Shown here piece by piece: positions 52,304-60,769 of a stretch of 64,000 bases of DNA. The notes below the pieces were generated by a model. It did no database searches. It had not been told where the DNA came from and was given only the letters and a program-made list of their open reading frames with translations. Every line of letters begins with the position of its first letter. Within the stretch, counting starts at the first letter, position 1. The stretch is from Acuticoccus sp. I52.16.1 (lineage in GTDB: Bacteria; Pseudomonadota; Alphaproteobacteria; Rhizobiales; Amorphaceae). Both the position numbers and the translations under genes were made by a program. The stretch is from NCBI RefSeq assembly GCF_022865125.1, contig NZ_CP094828.1:2315219-2379218 (forward strand), written 5' to 3'.

Positions 52304-52581
52304 CCGATCTCGCCAAGCTGCGCGCGTCGAACTACGCGCTCCAGTCGCTGCCCGAGACCATCCGTGTGCCGGTGCAGCCGCCGGCGCGCGCCGAGCCGGC
52401 CGCCAAGCCACTGGTCGATGCCACGGTCGACGAGCTCGCCTTCAGCCTGACCGTCGCCGAGGACGAGCTGAACGCCGCCAGCGATCGCCTCTACGCGCTG
52501 CGCCGGCTGCTGCGGCTCGCCCGCGAGGCCGGTGCGATTGGCACGGACCGCCCGGCCGACATCGTGACGGGTGACCGCTGA
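52300..52581 (+). CDS. Small phage protein of unknown function
   Basis: A 93-residue protein with a proline/alanine-rich middle (VPVQPPARAEPAAKP) and a C-terminal helix (ELNAASDRLYALRRLLRLAR). It overlaps both neighbouring genes, the pattern of genuine tightly packed phage genes. No motif gives a function. Confidence 0.65.
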   Translation: MTDLAKLRASNYALQSLPETIRVPVQPPARAEPAAKPLVDATVDELAFSLTVAEDELNAASDRLYALRRLLRLAREAGAIGTDRPADIVTGDR

Positions 52582-53444
52582 TGAGTCTCCCGATCATCAC
52601 CGCCGACCAGCGCCTCGCGGAGCCGCGCGGCATCAAGGGCTGCATCTTCGGCAAGTCCGGCATCGGCAAGACGAGCCTCTTGTGGACGCTCGACCCCGCC
52701 GAGACGCTGTTCATGGACCTCGAAGCGGGCGATCTCGCCATCGAGGGCTGGCCGGGCGACACCATCCGGCCGCGCACCTGGACTGAGTGCCGGGACTTCG
52801 CCGTCTTCATCGGCGGCCCGAACCCGGCGCTGCGAGACGACCAGGTCTACGGCCCGGCGCACTACGATGCTGTCTGCGAGGAGTTCGGCGATCCCGCCGC
52901 GCTCGACCGCTACACGACGGTGTTCGTCGACTCGATCACCGTTGCCGGCCGGCTCTGCTTCCAGTGGTGCAAGGGCCAGCCGGACGCGGTCTCCGAGCGG
53001 ACCGGCAAGCCGGACGTGCGCGGTGCCTACGGCCTTCACGGCCGCGAGATGATCGGCTGGCTCACGCACCTCCAGCACACGCGGGCGAAGAATGTCTGGT
53101 TCGTCGGGATCCTCGACGAGCGGCTCGACGACTTCAACCGCAAGGTCTTCCAGCCGCAGATCGACGGCTCGAAGACCGGGCTCGAGCTCCCCGGCATCGT
53201 CGACGAGGTCATCACGATGGCCGAGCTGAAGGATGCCGAGGACCGGCCGACCCGCGCCTTCGTCTGCCACACGCTCAACCCATGGGGCTTCCCTGCGAAG
53301 GATCGCTCCGGCCGCCTCGACGTCAGCGAGGAACCGCACCTCGGCCGGCTCATGGACAAGATCCGCGCGCCGGCACCGCCCGCGCCCGAACGCCTCTCCT
53401 ACGACCGCCCCATCACCGACGCCAACGAAGGAGCTCCCCGATGA
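52581..53444 (+). CDS. Sak4-like RecA-fold phage recombinase/ATPase
   Basis: A 287-residue single RecA-like ATPase domain. Walker A is FGKSGIGKTSLLW (about residues 23-35), followed by FMDLEAGD, and the Walker B-like strand is TTVFVDSITVAG. The size and motif spacing match Sak4/AAA_24 single-strand annealing or strand-exchange proteins of phages, which work with an SSB. The next gene encodes an SSB-like protein and a RecB-like nuclease lies downstream, supporting a recombination role. Confidence 0.85.
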   Translation: MSLPIITADQRLAEPRGIKGCIFGKSGIGKTSLLWTLDPAETLFMDLEAGDLAIEGWPGDTIRPRTWTECRDFAVFIGGPNPALRDDQVYGPAHYDAVCEEFGDPAALDRYTTVFVDSITVAGRLCFQWCKGQPDAVSERTGKPDVRGAYGLHGREMIGWLTHLQHTRAKNVWFVGILDERLDDFNRKVFQPQIDGSKTGLELPGIVDEVITMAELKDAEDRPTRAFVCHTLNPWGFPAKDRSGRLDVSEEPHLGRLMDKIRAPAPPAPERLSYDRPITDANEGAPR

Positions 53445-54025
53445 CCGGGTCCTGGTTCGATTTTTCCGACGCCCCGTCCAACGTGAACATCATCCCGAAG
53501 GGCACGCTGGCGAAGGTACGCCTCACCATCCGTCCCGGCGGCCACGACAATGCCGAGAAGGGCTGGACCGGCGGCTATGCCACGATGGGCTCGACGGGGT
53601 CTGTCTACCTCAACGCCGAGTACACCGTGCTCGAAGGCGAGTACGCCGGCCGGAAGATCTGGTCGCTGATCGGGCTCCACAGCGAGAAGGGCCCCACGTG
53701 GTCGGAAATGGGCCGCAGCTTCGTGCGCAACATGCTGTGCTCGGCCCGCGGCGTGTCCGCGAAGGACAAGACGCCGGCCGCGAACAAGGCGCTGCACATC
53801 GCCGGCTTCCACGATCTCGATGGGCTCGAGTTCATCGCGCGCATCGAAGTCGGCACCGACACCGAGGGCCAGGACAAGAACGAGATCCGTACGCCCATCA
53901 CGCCGGACCACCGCGACTACGCGGAGCTGATGGGGCGCGTGCCCGCGCCGCGTCCCGGGGCTGGCGGTCAGACCGGGGCCTCGTCGAGCCGTCCGGCCAC
54001 GGGTCGCCCGCAGTGGGCGCAGTGA
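53441..54025 (+). CDS. Phage SSB-like protein
   Basis: A 194-residue protein. A beta-rich N-terminal part contains IPKGTLAKVRLTIRPGG and VYLNAEYTVLEGEYAGRKIW, like OB-fold DUF669-type phage single-strand-binding proteins. The tail is disordered, rich in proline and glycine (PAPRPGAGGQTGASSSRP). It overlaps the Sak4-like gene, its expected functional partner. The assignment rests on context and fold-like pattern, not on a definite motif. Confidence 0.65.
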   Translation: MTGSWFDFSDAPSNVNIIPKGTLAKVRLTIRPGGHDNAEKGWTGGYATMGSTGSVYLNAEYTVLEGEYAGRKIWSLIGLHSEKGPTWSEMGRSFVRNMLCSARGVSAKDKTPAANKALHIAGFHDLDGLEFIARIEVGTDTEGQDKNEIRTPITPDHRDYAELMGRVPAPRPGAGGQTGASSSRPATGRPQWAQ

Positions 54026-54037
54026 CGGAGCTACCCG

Positions 54038-55747
54038 ATGCTGCTTCGTCCGCGACAGAAGGTGTTCGTCGAGCGCAGCGTGAGCGCGCTCGGCGAGCAC
54101 GGAAACACCCTCGGGGTGGCCCCGACCGGGGCCGGAAAAACCGTCATGCTGTCGGCCGTCGCCGGCAGCATGATCGGCGCCACGGACGCGAAGGCGTGCG
54201 TGCTCGCCCATCGCGACGAGCTCACGGACCAGAACCGGTCGAAGTTCGCGCGGGTCAATCCGAACATCACAACGTCGGTCGTCGATGCCGCCGATAAGTC
54301 CTGGGACGGACAGGCGACATTCGCGATGGTGCCGACGCTCGCGCGGCCTGCGAACCTCGACGCAATGCCGGCGCTCGACCTCCTCGTCATCGACGAGGCG
54401 CATCACGCCGTCGCCTCCAGCTACCGCCGCATCATCGACCACGCGCTGCGCCGCAATCCGATGTGTCGGGTCTACGGCGTCACGGCGACCCCGAGCCGGG
54501 GCGACCGGAAAGGACTCCGCGACGTCTTCTCGAACGTCGCGGACCAAATCCGCATCCGCGAGCTGATCGCGTCCGGCCATCTCGTCCCGCCGCGGACGTT
54601 CGTCATCGACGTCGGCGTGCAGGACGACCTCGGCAAGGTCCGCCGCACGGCTGAGGACTTCGACATGAGCGCGGTCGACGCGATCATGAACAAGGCTCCC
54701 GTCACCGAGGCGATCATTCGGCACTGGAAGGAGAAGGCCGGCGATCGTCAGACCGTCGTCTTCGCCTCGACGGTCGCGCACAGCAGGAACGTCGCTGAGG
54801 CGTTTCGCGCGGAGGGCGTCGCCGCGGGTGTCGTCGAAGGCGATATGCCGACCGCCGATCGTGAAGCGGTACTGACCGCCTACGGAGCCGGCCGCCTACG
54901 TGTCGTTGTCAACGTCGCTGTGCTGACGGAAGGCTGGGACCACCCGCCGACGAGCTGCGTCGTCCTGCTGCGGCCCAGCTCCTACAAGTCGACGCTGATC
55001 CAGATGGTCGGCCGCGGGCTCCGGACGGTCTCACCGGAGGAGCACCCCCGCGTCGTGAAGACGGACTGCATCGTCCTCGACTTCGGCACGTCCACGCGCA
55101 TCCACGGTTCGCTGGAGCAGGACGTGACGCTCGAGCACCGCGAGCGCGAGGACGAGGGCGAGGCGCCGACGAAGACGTGTCCGAGCTGCAGCGGGACGGT
55201 CCCGCTCTTCGCTCTCGACTGCCCGCTCTGCGGCGAGGTGCTGGTCGGGGCGGACGAAGGGAAGACGGAGGAGCACGCCGACGGCACGCTCTCCGACTTC
55301 ATCATGTCAGAGGTCGACCTCCTGAAGCGCTCCAGCTTTGCCTGGGTCGACCTCTTCGGCGACGACGGCGCGCTGGTAGCCAACGGCTTCTCCGCCTGGG
55401 GCGGCGCCTTCTTCCTCGAGGGCCGCTGGTACGGCGTGGGCGGACGGTCGCAGCGTCGCCCGAAGCTCCTCGCCGTCGGCGAGCGCGCGGTCTGCGTCGC
55501 GGCGGCCGACGACTGGCTTAACGAGCACGAGACGGACGAGAGCGCGCACAAGACAAGGCGCTGGCTCGACGAGCCGGCGACACAAAAGCAGCTCGCATAC
55601 CTGCCCGCCGAGCATCGGCTCGACTTCGGGCTGACCCGCTACCGCGCCTCCGCACTGCTCACGTTCCGGTTCAATCGGCGCGGCATCCAGGACCTCGTGA
55701 GGGCCGCGTCCGAGGCGACGCCGGCGTCGATCGCGGAGGCAGCGTGA
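54038..55747 (+). CDS. Phage SF2 DEAD/DEAH-box helicase with zinc ribbon
   Basis: A 569-residue helicase. Motif I is GVAPTGAGKT (about 26-35), motif II DEAHH (about 118), motif III VTATPSRG, and the second RecA domain has TVVFASTVAHSR and motif VI QMVGRGLRT. A two-CxxC zinc ribbon (CPSCSGT and CPLCGE) lies near residue 380, followed by a domain of about 190 residues that I do not recognise. It probably unwinds DNA or remodels forks during phage replication. Confidence 0.9.
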   Translation: MLLRPRQKVFVERSVSALGEHGNTLGVAPTGAGKTVMLSAVAGSMIGATDAKACVLAHRDELTDQNRSKFARVNPNITTSVVDAADKSWDGQATFAMVPTLARPANLDAMPALDLLVIDEAHHAVASSYRRIIDHALRRNPMCRVYGVTATPSRGDRKGLRDVFSNVADQIRIRELIASGHLVPPRTFVIDVGVQDDLGKVRRTAEDFDMSAVDAIMNKAPVTEAIIRHWKEKAGDRQTVVFASTVAHSRNVAEAFRAEGVAAGVVEGDMPTADREAVLTAYGAGRLRVVVNVAVLTEGWDHPPTSCVVLLRPSSYKSTLIQMVGRGLRTVSPEEHPRVVKTDCIVLDFGTSTRIHGSLEQDVTLEHREREDEGEAPTKTCPSCSGTVPLFALDCPLCGEVLVGADEGKTEEHADGTLSDFIMSEVDLLKRSSFAWVDLFGDDGALVANGFSAWGGAFFLEGRWYGVGGRSQRRPKLLAVGERAVCVAAADDWLNEHETDESAHKTRRWLDEPATQKQLAYLPAEHRLDFGLTRYRASALLTFRFNRRGIQDLVRAASEATPASIAEAA

Positions 55748-55753
55748 TGCTCC

Positions 55754-56149
55754 ATGCCCAACAGCACCGTCACCGACCGCATTCGCCTCTGGCACCCACG
55801 CTGGCGGCTGTGCGCCGTCTGCGCCCGGCCGGCCCGCGGGTTCGGCTGGACCGACCCCTGGCCGTCGCGCGTCCCGCGACCGCCTCGCTGGTTCTGCTCG
55901 CACGCGTGCCAGCGCTTCTGGAGCGAGCGTCTCAGGGAGTTCGGCATGGTTGATCTGACCGAGCAGGAGCACGCCGCCATCGGCGTCACCATACGCCGCC
56001 TTGGAGCGCTGATGGGGGAGATCGGCTGGGACACCCGCTTCGCCGACCTCTCCGAGGCCGAGGTCCGCGCCCTCATCGCCGAGTCCGTCGAGGGCTTCCG
56101 CGAGGCAATGGCCGAGACCGCTGCGGAGATGCCGGAGGTCCCATTCTGA
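55754..56149 (+). CDS. Small phage zinc-finger-like protein (DUF6511-type)
   Basis: A 131-residue protein. The N terminus has a likely zinc-binding set in CAVCARPARGFGW and WFCSHACQRFW. The C-terminal helical part reads LTEQEHAAIGVTIRRLGALM. It matches the DUF6511 group found beside replication genes in prophages. It is encoded between the helicase and nuclease genes, overlapping the latter by one base. Function is not known. Confidence 0.78.
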   Translation: MPNSTVTDRIRLWHPRWRLCAVCARPARGFGWTDPWPSRVPRPPRWFCSHACQRFWSERLREFGMVDLTEQEHAAIGVTIRRLGALMGEIGWDTRFADLSEAEVRALIAESVEGFREAMAETAAEMPEVPF

Positions 56150-56910
56150 TGCTCACCTTCAACCCATCCTTCGCCGACCGGCTGAATGGGCTGGTCGACG
56201 ACGCGCTCGAAGCCGAGCGGTCCGCTACGCTGCCACGGGACTACCTCGGCGCCTCGCGGCTCGGGGTCTCGTGCGAGCGCGCGCTCCAGTTCGAGTTCGC
56301 GCGTGCGCCGGTCGACGACGGCGCCGGCTTCGACGGCCGCACCCTGCGCATCTTCGCCATCGGACACGCGCTGGAGGATCTCGCGGTCCGGTGGCTGCGC
56401 GACGCCGGTGTCGATCTTTACACGCGCAAGGGCGACCGGCCGGACGGCGGACAGTTCGGCTTCTCCGTCGCCAACGGGCGCATCCAGGGCCACGTGGACG
56501 GCATCGTCGCCGGTGCGCCCGAGCCACTCGGTCTTGCTGTCCCCGCCCTCTGGGAGTGCAAGACCATGAGCGCGAAGAACTGGCGGGATACGGTCGCCAA
56601 GGGCGTCGTGATCGCCAAACCGGTCTACGCCGCTCAGATCGCGCTCTACCAGGCGTACATGGAGCCGAGCGTCCCCGGTATCTCCGAGGCACCGGCGCTC
56701 TTCACCGCCGTCAACAAGGACACGGCCGAGCTTCACCACGAGCTCGTCCCGTTCGACGGCGCGCTCGCCCAGCGCATGAGCGACCGAGCCGTGCGGATCC
56801 TGCAGGCCACCGACGCCGGCGAGCTGCTGCCCCGGATGGCCACCACCCGCGACCACTTCGAGTGCCGGTTCTGCCCCTGGGCGGAGCGCTGCTGGGAGCT
56901 TGCCCCATGA
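56149..56910 (+). CDS. Phage RecB-like PD-(D/E)xK nuclease
   Basis: A 253-residue nuclease. The core reads IQGHVDGIVAG (motif aspartate, about 120) and LWECKTMSAKNW (E-x-K, about 140), then YAAQIALYQAYM as the following helix. An N-terminal cysteine (GVSCERALQFEF) and C-terminal FECRFCPWAERCWE give the one-plus-three cysteine set of Fe-S nucleases, as in Cas4-like phage exonucleases. With Sak4 and SSB it forms a likely phage recombination system. Confidence 0.88.
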   Translation: MLTFNPSFADRLNGLVDDALEAERSATLPRDYLGASRLGVSCERALQFEFARAPVDDGAGFDGRTLRIFAIGHALEDLAVRWLRDAGVDLYTRKGDRPDGGQFGFSVANGRIQGHVDGIVAGAPEPLGLAVPALWECKTMSAKNWRDTVAKGVVIAKPVYAAQIALYQAYMEPSVPGISEAPALFTAVNKDTAELHHELVPFDGALAQRMSDRAVRILQATDAGELLPRMATTRDHFECRFCPWAERCWELAP

Positions 56911-59291
56911 CCGACGACCGCGATCCCGAGACGCACGACGCCCCCGCCGACAAGGACACGCAGGAGCCGGTCGAGAAGCGAGTCGAGCAGGCGGACGACA
57001 ACCTCGTCCACTTCAACCCATGGCGCGACTTCAGCGATGCGCCGCGCCGGATCGACGTATTCGGCGATGAGCCCGATGCCGAGCAGATCGCGACGTTCAT
57101 GGGCGTGGTCTTCGGCTACAGCGAGGGGCTGATCCCGGTCCGCAGCTTCATCGACAAGGGCCAGGGGTTCGACGGCCGGCCCCACAACATCTGGGTCGAC
57201 GCCAACGAGGCTGCGCCCGAGAAGATGACGACCTTCGCCCGCTGGGCGTGGCGCGAGGGGGCGGCCGTCTACGTCATCCCCGGCGTGGTGGCTGAGCAGG
57301 GCCAGGCGAAGGCCACGGACATCGTCGGCATGCAGACGGTCGTCGTCGATCTCGACTGCGGCGACATCGACGCCAAGCTCGCCCACCTGGCGCGCCATCT
57401 CGGTCAGCCGACGATGATCGTCGAAAGCGGTGGCGTGACCGGCGACGGCCAGCAGAAGTGCCATGTCTGGTGGAAGCTCAGCGAGCCGGCCGAGGGCGAG
57501 GAAATCGCCCGTGTCTGCCGTCTGCGCGGCGAGATTGCCGTGAAGGTCGGCGGCGACAAGCACTTCCGCTCGGCGCATCAGCCGATCCGCGTCGCCGGCA
57601 GCGTCTACTACAAAAACAACTTCAAGACGCTCGTGCGCATCGTCGAAGTCGACCCGTACCTCGACCACGACCTGACCGAGCTCGAGGAGGCGGTGCTGGA
57701 CATGCCGCCCGCGCCGGGCATCACGTTCGAGCCTAGCTTCGCGCAGGACGACAAGCCGCTCGTCGAGGACGTTCTCACCAGACCCGTCCGCGAGGGCGCG
57801 CAGGACGGCTGGTCGCGCTTCGAGGGCGCCTCCGCCGCCATCGGCCACTTCATCCGCATGGTCCACGAGGGCCGCATGACGAAGGACGAGGGCTGGGAGG
57901 GCATCTGCCAGTACAACGCCGCCATGCTGCGCCCCTCGTGGTCCGTGGAGCGGCTTCAGCGCGAGTCCGAGCGCATCTGGGCGCTGCACGTCGAGAAGAA
58001 CGGCCCGCCGGCGCTCAGCGTCTCGTTGCGCGCTCCCGGGCCGATCCAAGTGGACGCGTTCTCGCTTGGAGCGCTACTCGACGACCGCAGCCCCATGCCG
58101 GAGGATCTGATCGCGCCGCGAGTGCTCACTCCGGGCGGGCTGCTCGTGCTCGGCGGTGCGCCGAAGGTCGGCAAGTCCGACTTCCTGATCAGCTGGCTGG
58201 TCCACATGGCCGCGGGGGAGCCATTCCTGGGCTTCGCACCGCCGCGCCCTCTGCGCGTGTTCTACCTGCAGGCGGAGATCCAATACGACTATCTTCGTGA
58301 GCGGCTGCAGTCGATTGCGCTCGATCCGGATGTCATCGCGAGGGCGCGAGGGACATTCGTGGCGACACCGAAGCTGCGGCTCCTCCTCGACTCGGACGGT
58401 CAGACAGGCGTCGCGGAAGCGATCCGCCACGCCTTCCCGGACGAACCGGTCGACGTCCTCTGCATCGACCCCATCCGCAACGTCTTCGACGGCGGCACGG
58501 ATGGCGGCGGCGAGAACGACAACGATGCCATGATGTTCTTCCTGCGGGAGCGGGTCGAGCTCCTCCGCGAGGCGGTGAACCCCGACTGCGGCGTAATCCT
58601 CGCCCACCACACGAAGAAGCTCGCCAAGCAACAGGTCAAGGAGGATCCCTTCCTGGCGCTCTCCGGCGCGAGCTCCCTGCGGGGCTTCTACACGTCCGGC
58701 ATCATCATGCATCGGCCGGACGAGGAGCGAACCGAGCGGCGGCTTGAGATTGAGCTGCGCAACGGTCCAGCAATGCCGGCCATGCTCGTCGACAAGCGCG
58801 GCGGGCGATGGGTGGAGATCCGCCAGCAGGGAGAGCGTCTGGTTCGCGCCGAGTATGGAGCGCAACTCGATGCCGAACGTCTCCGGAAGCGCGACGCCAT
58901 CCTGGAGCTGCTGCTCAGCGAGGCCGCCGAGGGGCGCATGTACAGCGCCTATCAGTTCGCGGAGACCTTCGAGAACAAGGCCGGGCTCGGTGGCCTCTCG
59001 ACGATCCGCGAGCGCCTCAGCGTGCTCGCCACGAAGGGCTACGTGAAGTTCGTGAAAGACGAGGCTGCGCGAGCGCTCGGTCTCGACAGCGCGCGACTGA
59101 AGTTCGGCTTCCTGTGCGCCGAAGGGATGGTCTTGGGTCCCCTGGAGGACGCCGTCGATGAGGAAACCGGCGAAGTCTTTCGGGGTGGCCGCCCGGTCCT
59201 CCCGAGCCACCATAAATGCGCACAGACCGGCGCCGCGCTACCGGTCGAGAACCCGTCCGTTTGGGTTCACCGCGAGGAGGACGCCGCGTGA
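56907..59291 (+). CDS. Phage replicative AAA ATPase (RepA-like helicase with primase-type N-terminal region)
   Basis: A 794-residue protein. The N-terminal 300 residues look like an archaeo-eukaryotic-primase-type or RepB-primase domain (TVVVDLDCGDIDAKLAHLAR, VESGGVTGDGQQKCHVWWKL, FRSAHQPIRVAGS). A RepA-like RecA-fold ATPase follows, with LVLGGAPKVGKSDFLISWLV (about 410-430), VLCIDPIRNVFDG (about 516) and ILAHHTKK. The C-terminal part contains a winged-helix-like region. It probably initiates and unwinds at the phage origin. Its frame opens far upstream, but ATG 56907 overlapping the nuclease stop is the real start. Confidence 0.87.
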   Translation: MTDDRDPETHDAPADKDTQEPVEKRVEQADDNLVHFNPWRDFSDAPRRIDVFGDEPDAEQIATFMGVVFGYSEGLIPVRSFIDKGQGFDGRPHNIWVDANEAAPEKMTTFARWAWREGAAVYVIPGVVAEQGQAKATDIVGMQTVVVDLDCGDIDAKLAHLARHLGQPTMIVESGGVTGDGQQKCHVWWKLSEPAEGEEIARVCRLRGEIAVKVGGDKHFRSAHQPIRVAGSVYYKNNFKTLVRIVEVDPYLDHDLTELEEAVLDMPPAPGITFEPSFAQDDKPLVEDVLTRPVREGAQDGWSRFEGASAAIGHFIRMVHEGRMTKDEGWEGICQYNAAMLRPSWSVERLQRESERIWALHVEKNGPPALSVSLRAPGPIQVDAFSLGALLDDRSPMPEDLIAPRVLTPGGLLVLGGAPKVGKSDFLISWLVHMAAGEPFLGFAPPRPLRVFYLQAEIQYDYLRERLQSIALDPDVIARARGTFVATPKLRLLLDSDGQTGVAEAIRHAFPDEPVDVLCIDPIRNVFDGGTDGGGENDNDAMMFFLRERVELLREAVNPDCGVILAHHTKKLAKQQVKEDPFLALSGASSLRGFYTSGIIMHRPDEERTERRLEIELRNGPAMPAMLVDKRGGRWVEIRQQGERLVRAEYGAQLDAERLRKRDAILELLLSEAAEGRMYSAYQFAETFENKAGLGGLSTIRERLSVLATKGYVKFVKDEAARALGLDSARLKFGFLCAEGMVLGPLEDAVDEETGEVFRGGRPVLPSHHKCAQTGAALPVENPSVWVHREEDAA

Positions 59292-59315
59292 TCGGAGCGC
59301 CCAACGCCCACCATT

Positions 59316-59516
59316 CCAGTTGCCAAATCGCGTTGGCAACTGGCCAGTTGTCATTGGCAACTGCCGGCTGGCAACTGGATTGGCATCTGCAAAACGCCCG
59401 TCGGAACATAGCCTTAGGCACAGTTTTCCAGTTGCCAATGACAACTCAGTTGCTGAAATTTTGGCATCTGCAAAAGCGCCCTGTTTTCAATCGCTTAGTC
59501 CAGTTGCCAGTTGCTA
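59316..59516 (+). repeat. Cluster of CAGTTGCCA inverted/direct repeats (candidate phage origin or operator)
   Basis: CAGTTGCCA occurs exactly at 59317-59325, 59429-59437 and 59501-59509. Its complement TGGCAACTG occurs at 59334-59342, 59355-59363 and 59369-59377, and one-mismatch copies lie at 59345-59353, 59439-59447, 59447-59455 and 59508-59516. A second motif, TTGGCATCTGCAAAA, is present at 59380-59394 and 59461-59475. This stretch lies between the replicative ATPase and resolvase genes, is richer in AT than its neighbours, and has no coding content. Confidence 0.8.
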
Positions 59517-59522
59517 GACAGA

Positions 59523-59567
59523 TCCCCCCTAAAGGGGGAGCGCGCCCATGGGGCGCCGCGCTCCCCC
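59523..59567 (+). other. Large hairpin with an alternative upstream hairpin
   Basis: GGGGGAGCGCG (59534-59544) pairs perfectly with CGCGCTCCCCC (59557-59567) around a palindromic loop CCCATGGG. The same GGGGGA can instead pair with TCCCCC (59523-59528) upstream, so two mutually exclusive stems exist. No T run follows, so a standard terminator is unlikely unless factor-dependent. It lies between the repeat cluster and the resolvase gene. Confidence 0.65.
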
Positions 59568-59614
59568 TCGGGACTGGGTCGCCACTCACCCACCATGTCC
59601 ATCGGGAGCATTCC

Positions 59615-60148
59615 ATGCCCGTGATCAATCGTGCGCGTGAACCGCACACCTCCGCATCGGCCGATCCGATCCGCGGCGAAGCCTATGTGGTCCTCGCACT
59701 CGACCTCGGCACCACGACGGGCTGGGCGCTGCGGAATACGGACGGGCTCATCACGAGCGGGACGGTGTCGTTCCGCCCGAGCCGCTACGACGGCGGCGGC
59801 ATGCGCTACGTCCGCTTCCGCGCCTGGCTGGAGCGGCTGGCGGCCGACGCCGGTCCGATCGGCGCCATCCACTTCGAGGAAGTGCGCCGGCATGTCGGCA
59901 CGGACGCCGCCCACGTCTTCGGCGGGCTCCTCGCCACGCTGACCGCTTGGGCGGAGACCGCGGGGGTGCCGTATCAGGGCGTCCCCGTCGGCACGATCAA
60001 ACGGCACGCCACCGGGAAGGGCAACGCCAGCAAGGACGCGATGATCGCAGCGGCCCGCGCCCGCGGGTTCGAGCCCGCCGACGACAATGAGGCTGACGCC
60101 ATCGCGATCCTGCACTGGGCACTTGAGACCGCGGGAGGCGTCGCATGA
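59615..60148 (+). CDS. Phage RuvC-like Holliday junction resolvase/RNase H-fold protein
   Basis: A 177-residue RNase H-fold nuclease. The first acidic strand reads VLALDLGTTTGWAL (about 25-38), the second acidic position is in IHFEEVRRHVG, a basic/helix region in VPVGTIKRHATGKGNASKDA, and the final acidic site in ADDNEADAIAILHWAL. This is the catalytic layout of RuvC and related phage resolvases. ATG 59615 is used; the frame extends upstream into the repeat region. Confidence 0.88.
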   Translation: MPVINRAREPHTSASADPIRGEAYVVLALDLGTTTGWALRNTDGLITSGTVSFRPSRYDGGGMRYVRFRAWLERLAADAGPIGAIHFEEVRRHVGTDAAHVFGGLLATLTAWAETAGVPYQGVPVGTIKRHATGKGNASKDAMIAAARARGFEPADDNEADAIAILHWALETAGGVA

Positions 60149-60348
60149 GCGGCATGCGGTTCACGCCGAGAGGGTTTGGCGGGCGTCGTCGCAGCCCTGA
60201 CGCGGTCAAGCGGGACGGCTGGCGCGAGCAGGGCATCCTCGCCGTTGCGGCCGACGACGAGCGGCTCACGTGGCCCGAGCGAGAGCTCGTCCGCCAGCTC
60301 GGCGAGAAGCTCTACGGCAAGCGGACGGTGGAGGCGCGCCATGGCTGA
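60145..60348 (+). CDS. Small phage protein of unknown function
   Basis: A 67-residue basic protein (MRFTPRGFGGRRRSPDAVKR, then LTWPERELVRQLGEKLYG) overlapping both the resolvase and the next gene. Similar short basic proteins occur after RuvC-like genes in related prophages. No motif gives a function. Confidence 0.65.
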   Translation: MSGMRFTPRGFGGRRRSPDAVKRDGWREQGILAVAADDERLTWPERELVRQLGEKLYGKRTVEARHG

Positions 60349-60769
60349 GTGGACCAGGGCCGATGTCGAGGCGCGTCTGGAAAGCGCCGCACGGGTGATG
60401 CGGTCGCAGCCGTCCGATGGCCCCAGGGGCACGTTCAACGCGTGGCCGGCGTACTTCCACGACTTCGCCGACAAGGTCGGTCAGAAGCCCGAAACGCGAA
60501 GGCCCACGCCGTCTCCGCGGGCGATCAGCGAGGCTGAGGAGGCGATGCTGTGGCTGCGCTGGCTTGACGTCGACGATGCGCGGATCGTCTGGGCGCGGGC
60601 CGAGCGGACGGCTTGGAAGCCCATCTGCTGGCAGCACGGGATCAGCCGGGCGACGGCGGTGCGACGGCACCTCTACGCGCTCAGCGTGATCGTGTGGCGA
60701 CTCAACGGGCGGCGCGTGCCGACGAAGCGGTCGAAGCAGTACGTGATCGACGGGGCCCAGGCGGAGTAG
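60341..60769 (+). CDS. Phage protein with DUF6362-like helix-turn-helix
   Basis: A 142-residue protein of the DUF6362 type: a helical N terminus (WTRADVEARLESAARVMRSQ), the region ISEAEEAMLWLRWLDVDDAR, and a C-terminal helix-turn-helix containing WQHGISRATAVRRHLYALSV. It is the last gene of the rightward run from 50828. The helix-turn-helix suggests a late-gene regulator, similar in place to small antitermination or terminase-linked proteins; this is an inference. Confidence 0.8.
   Translation: MAEWTRADVEARLESAARVMRSQPSDGPRGTFNAWPAYFHDFADKVGQKPETRRPTPSPRAISEAEEAMLWLRWLDVDDARIVWARAERTAWKPICWQHGISRATAVRRHLYALSVIVWRLNGRRVPTKRSKQYVIDGAQAE

Noticed and set aside
59316..59516. CRISPR array
   Set aside because: The repeats are only 9-15 bases, occur in both orientations and at irregular spacing, with no cas genes.
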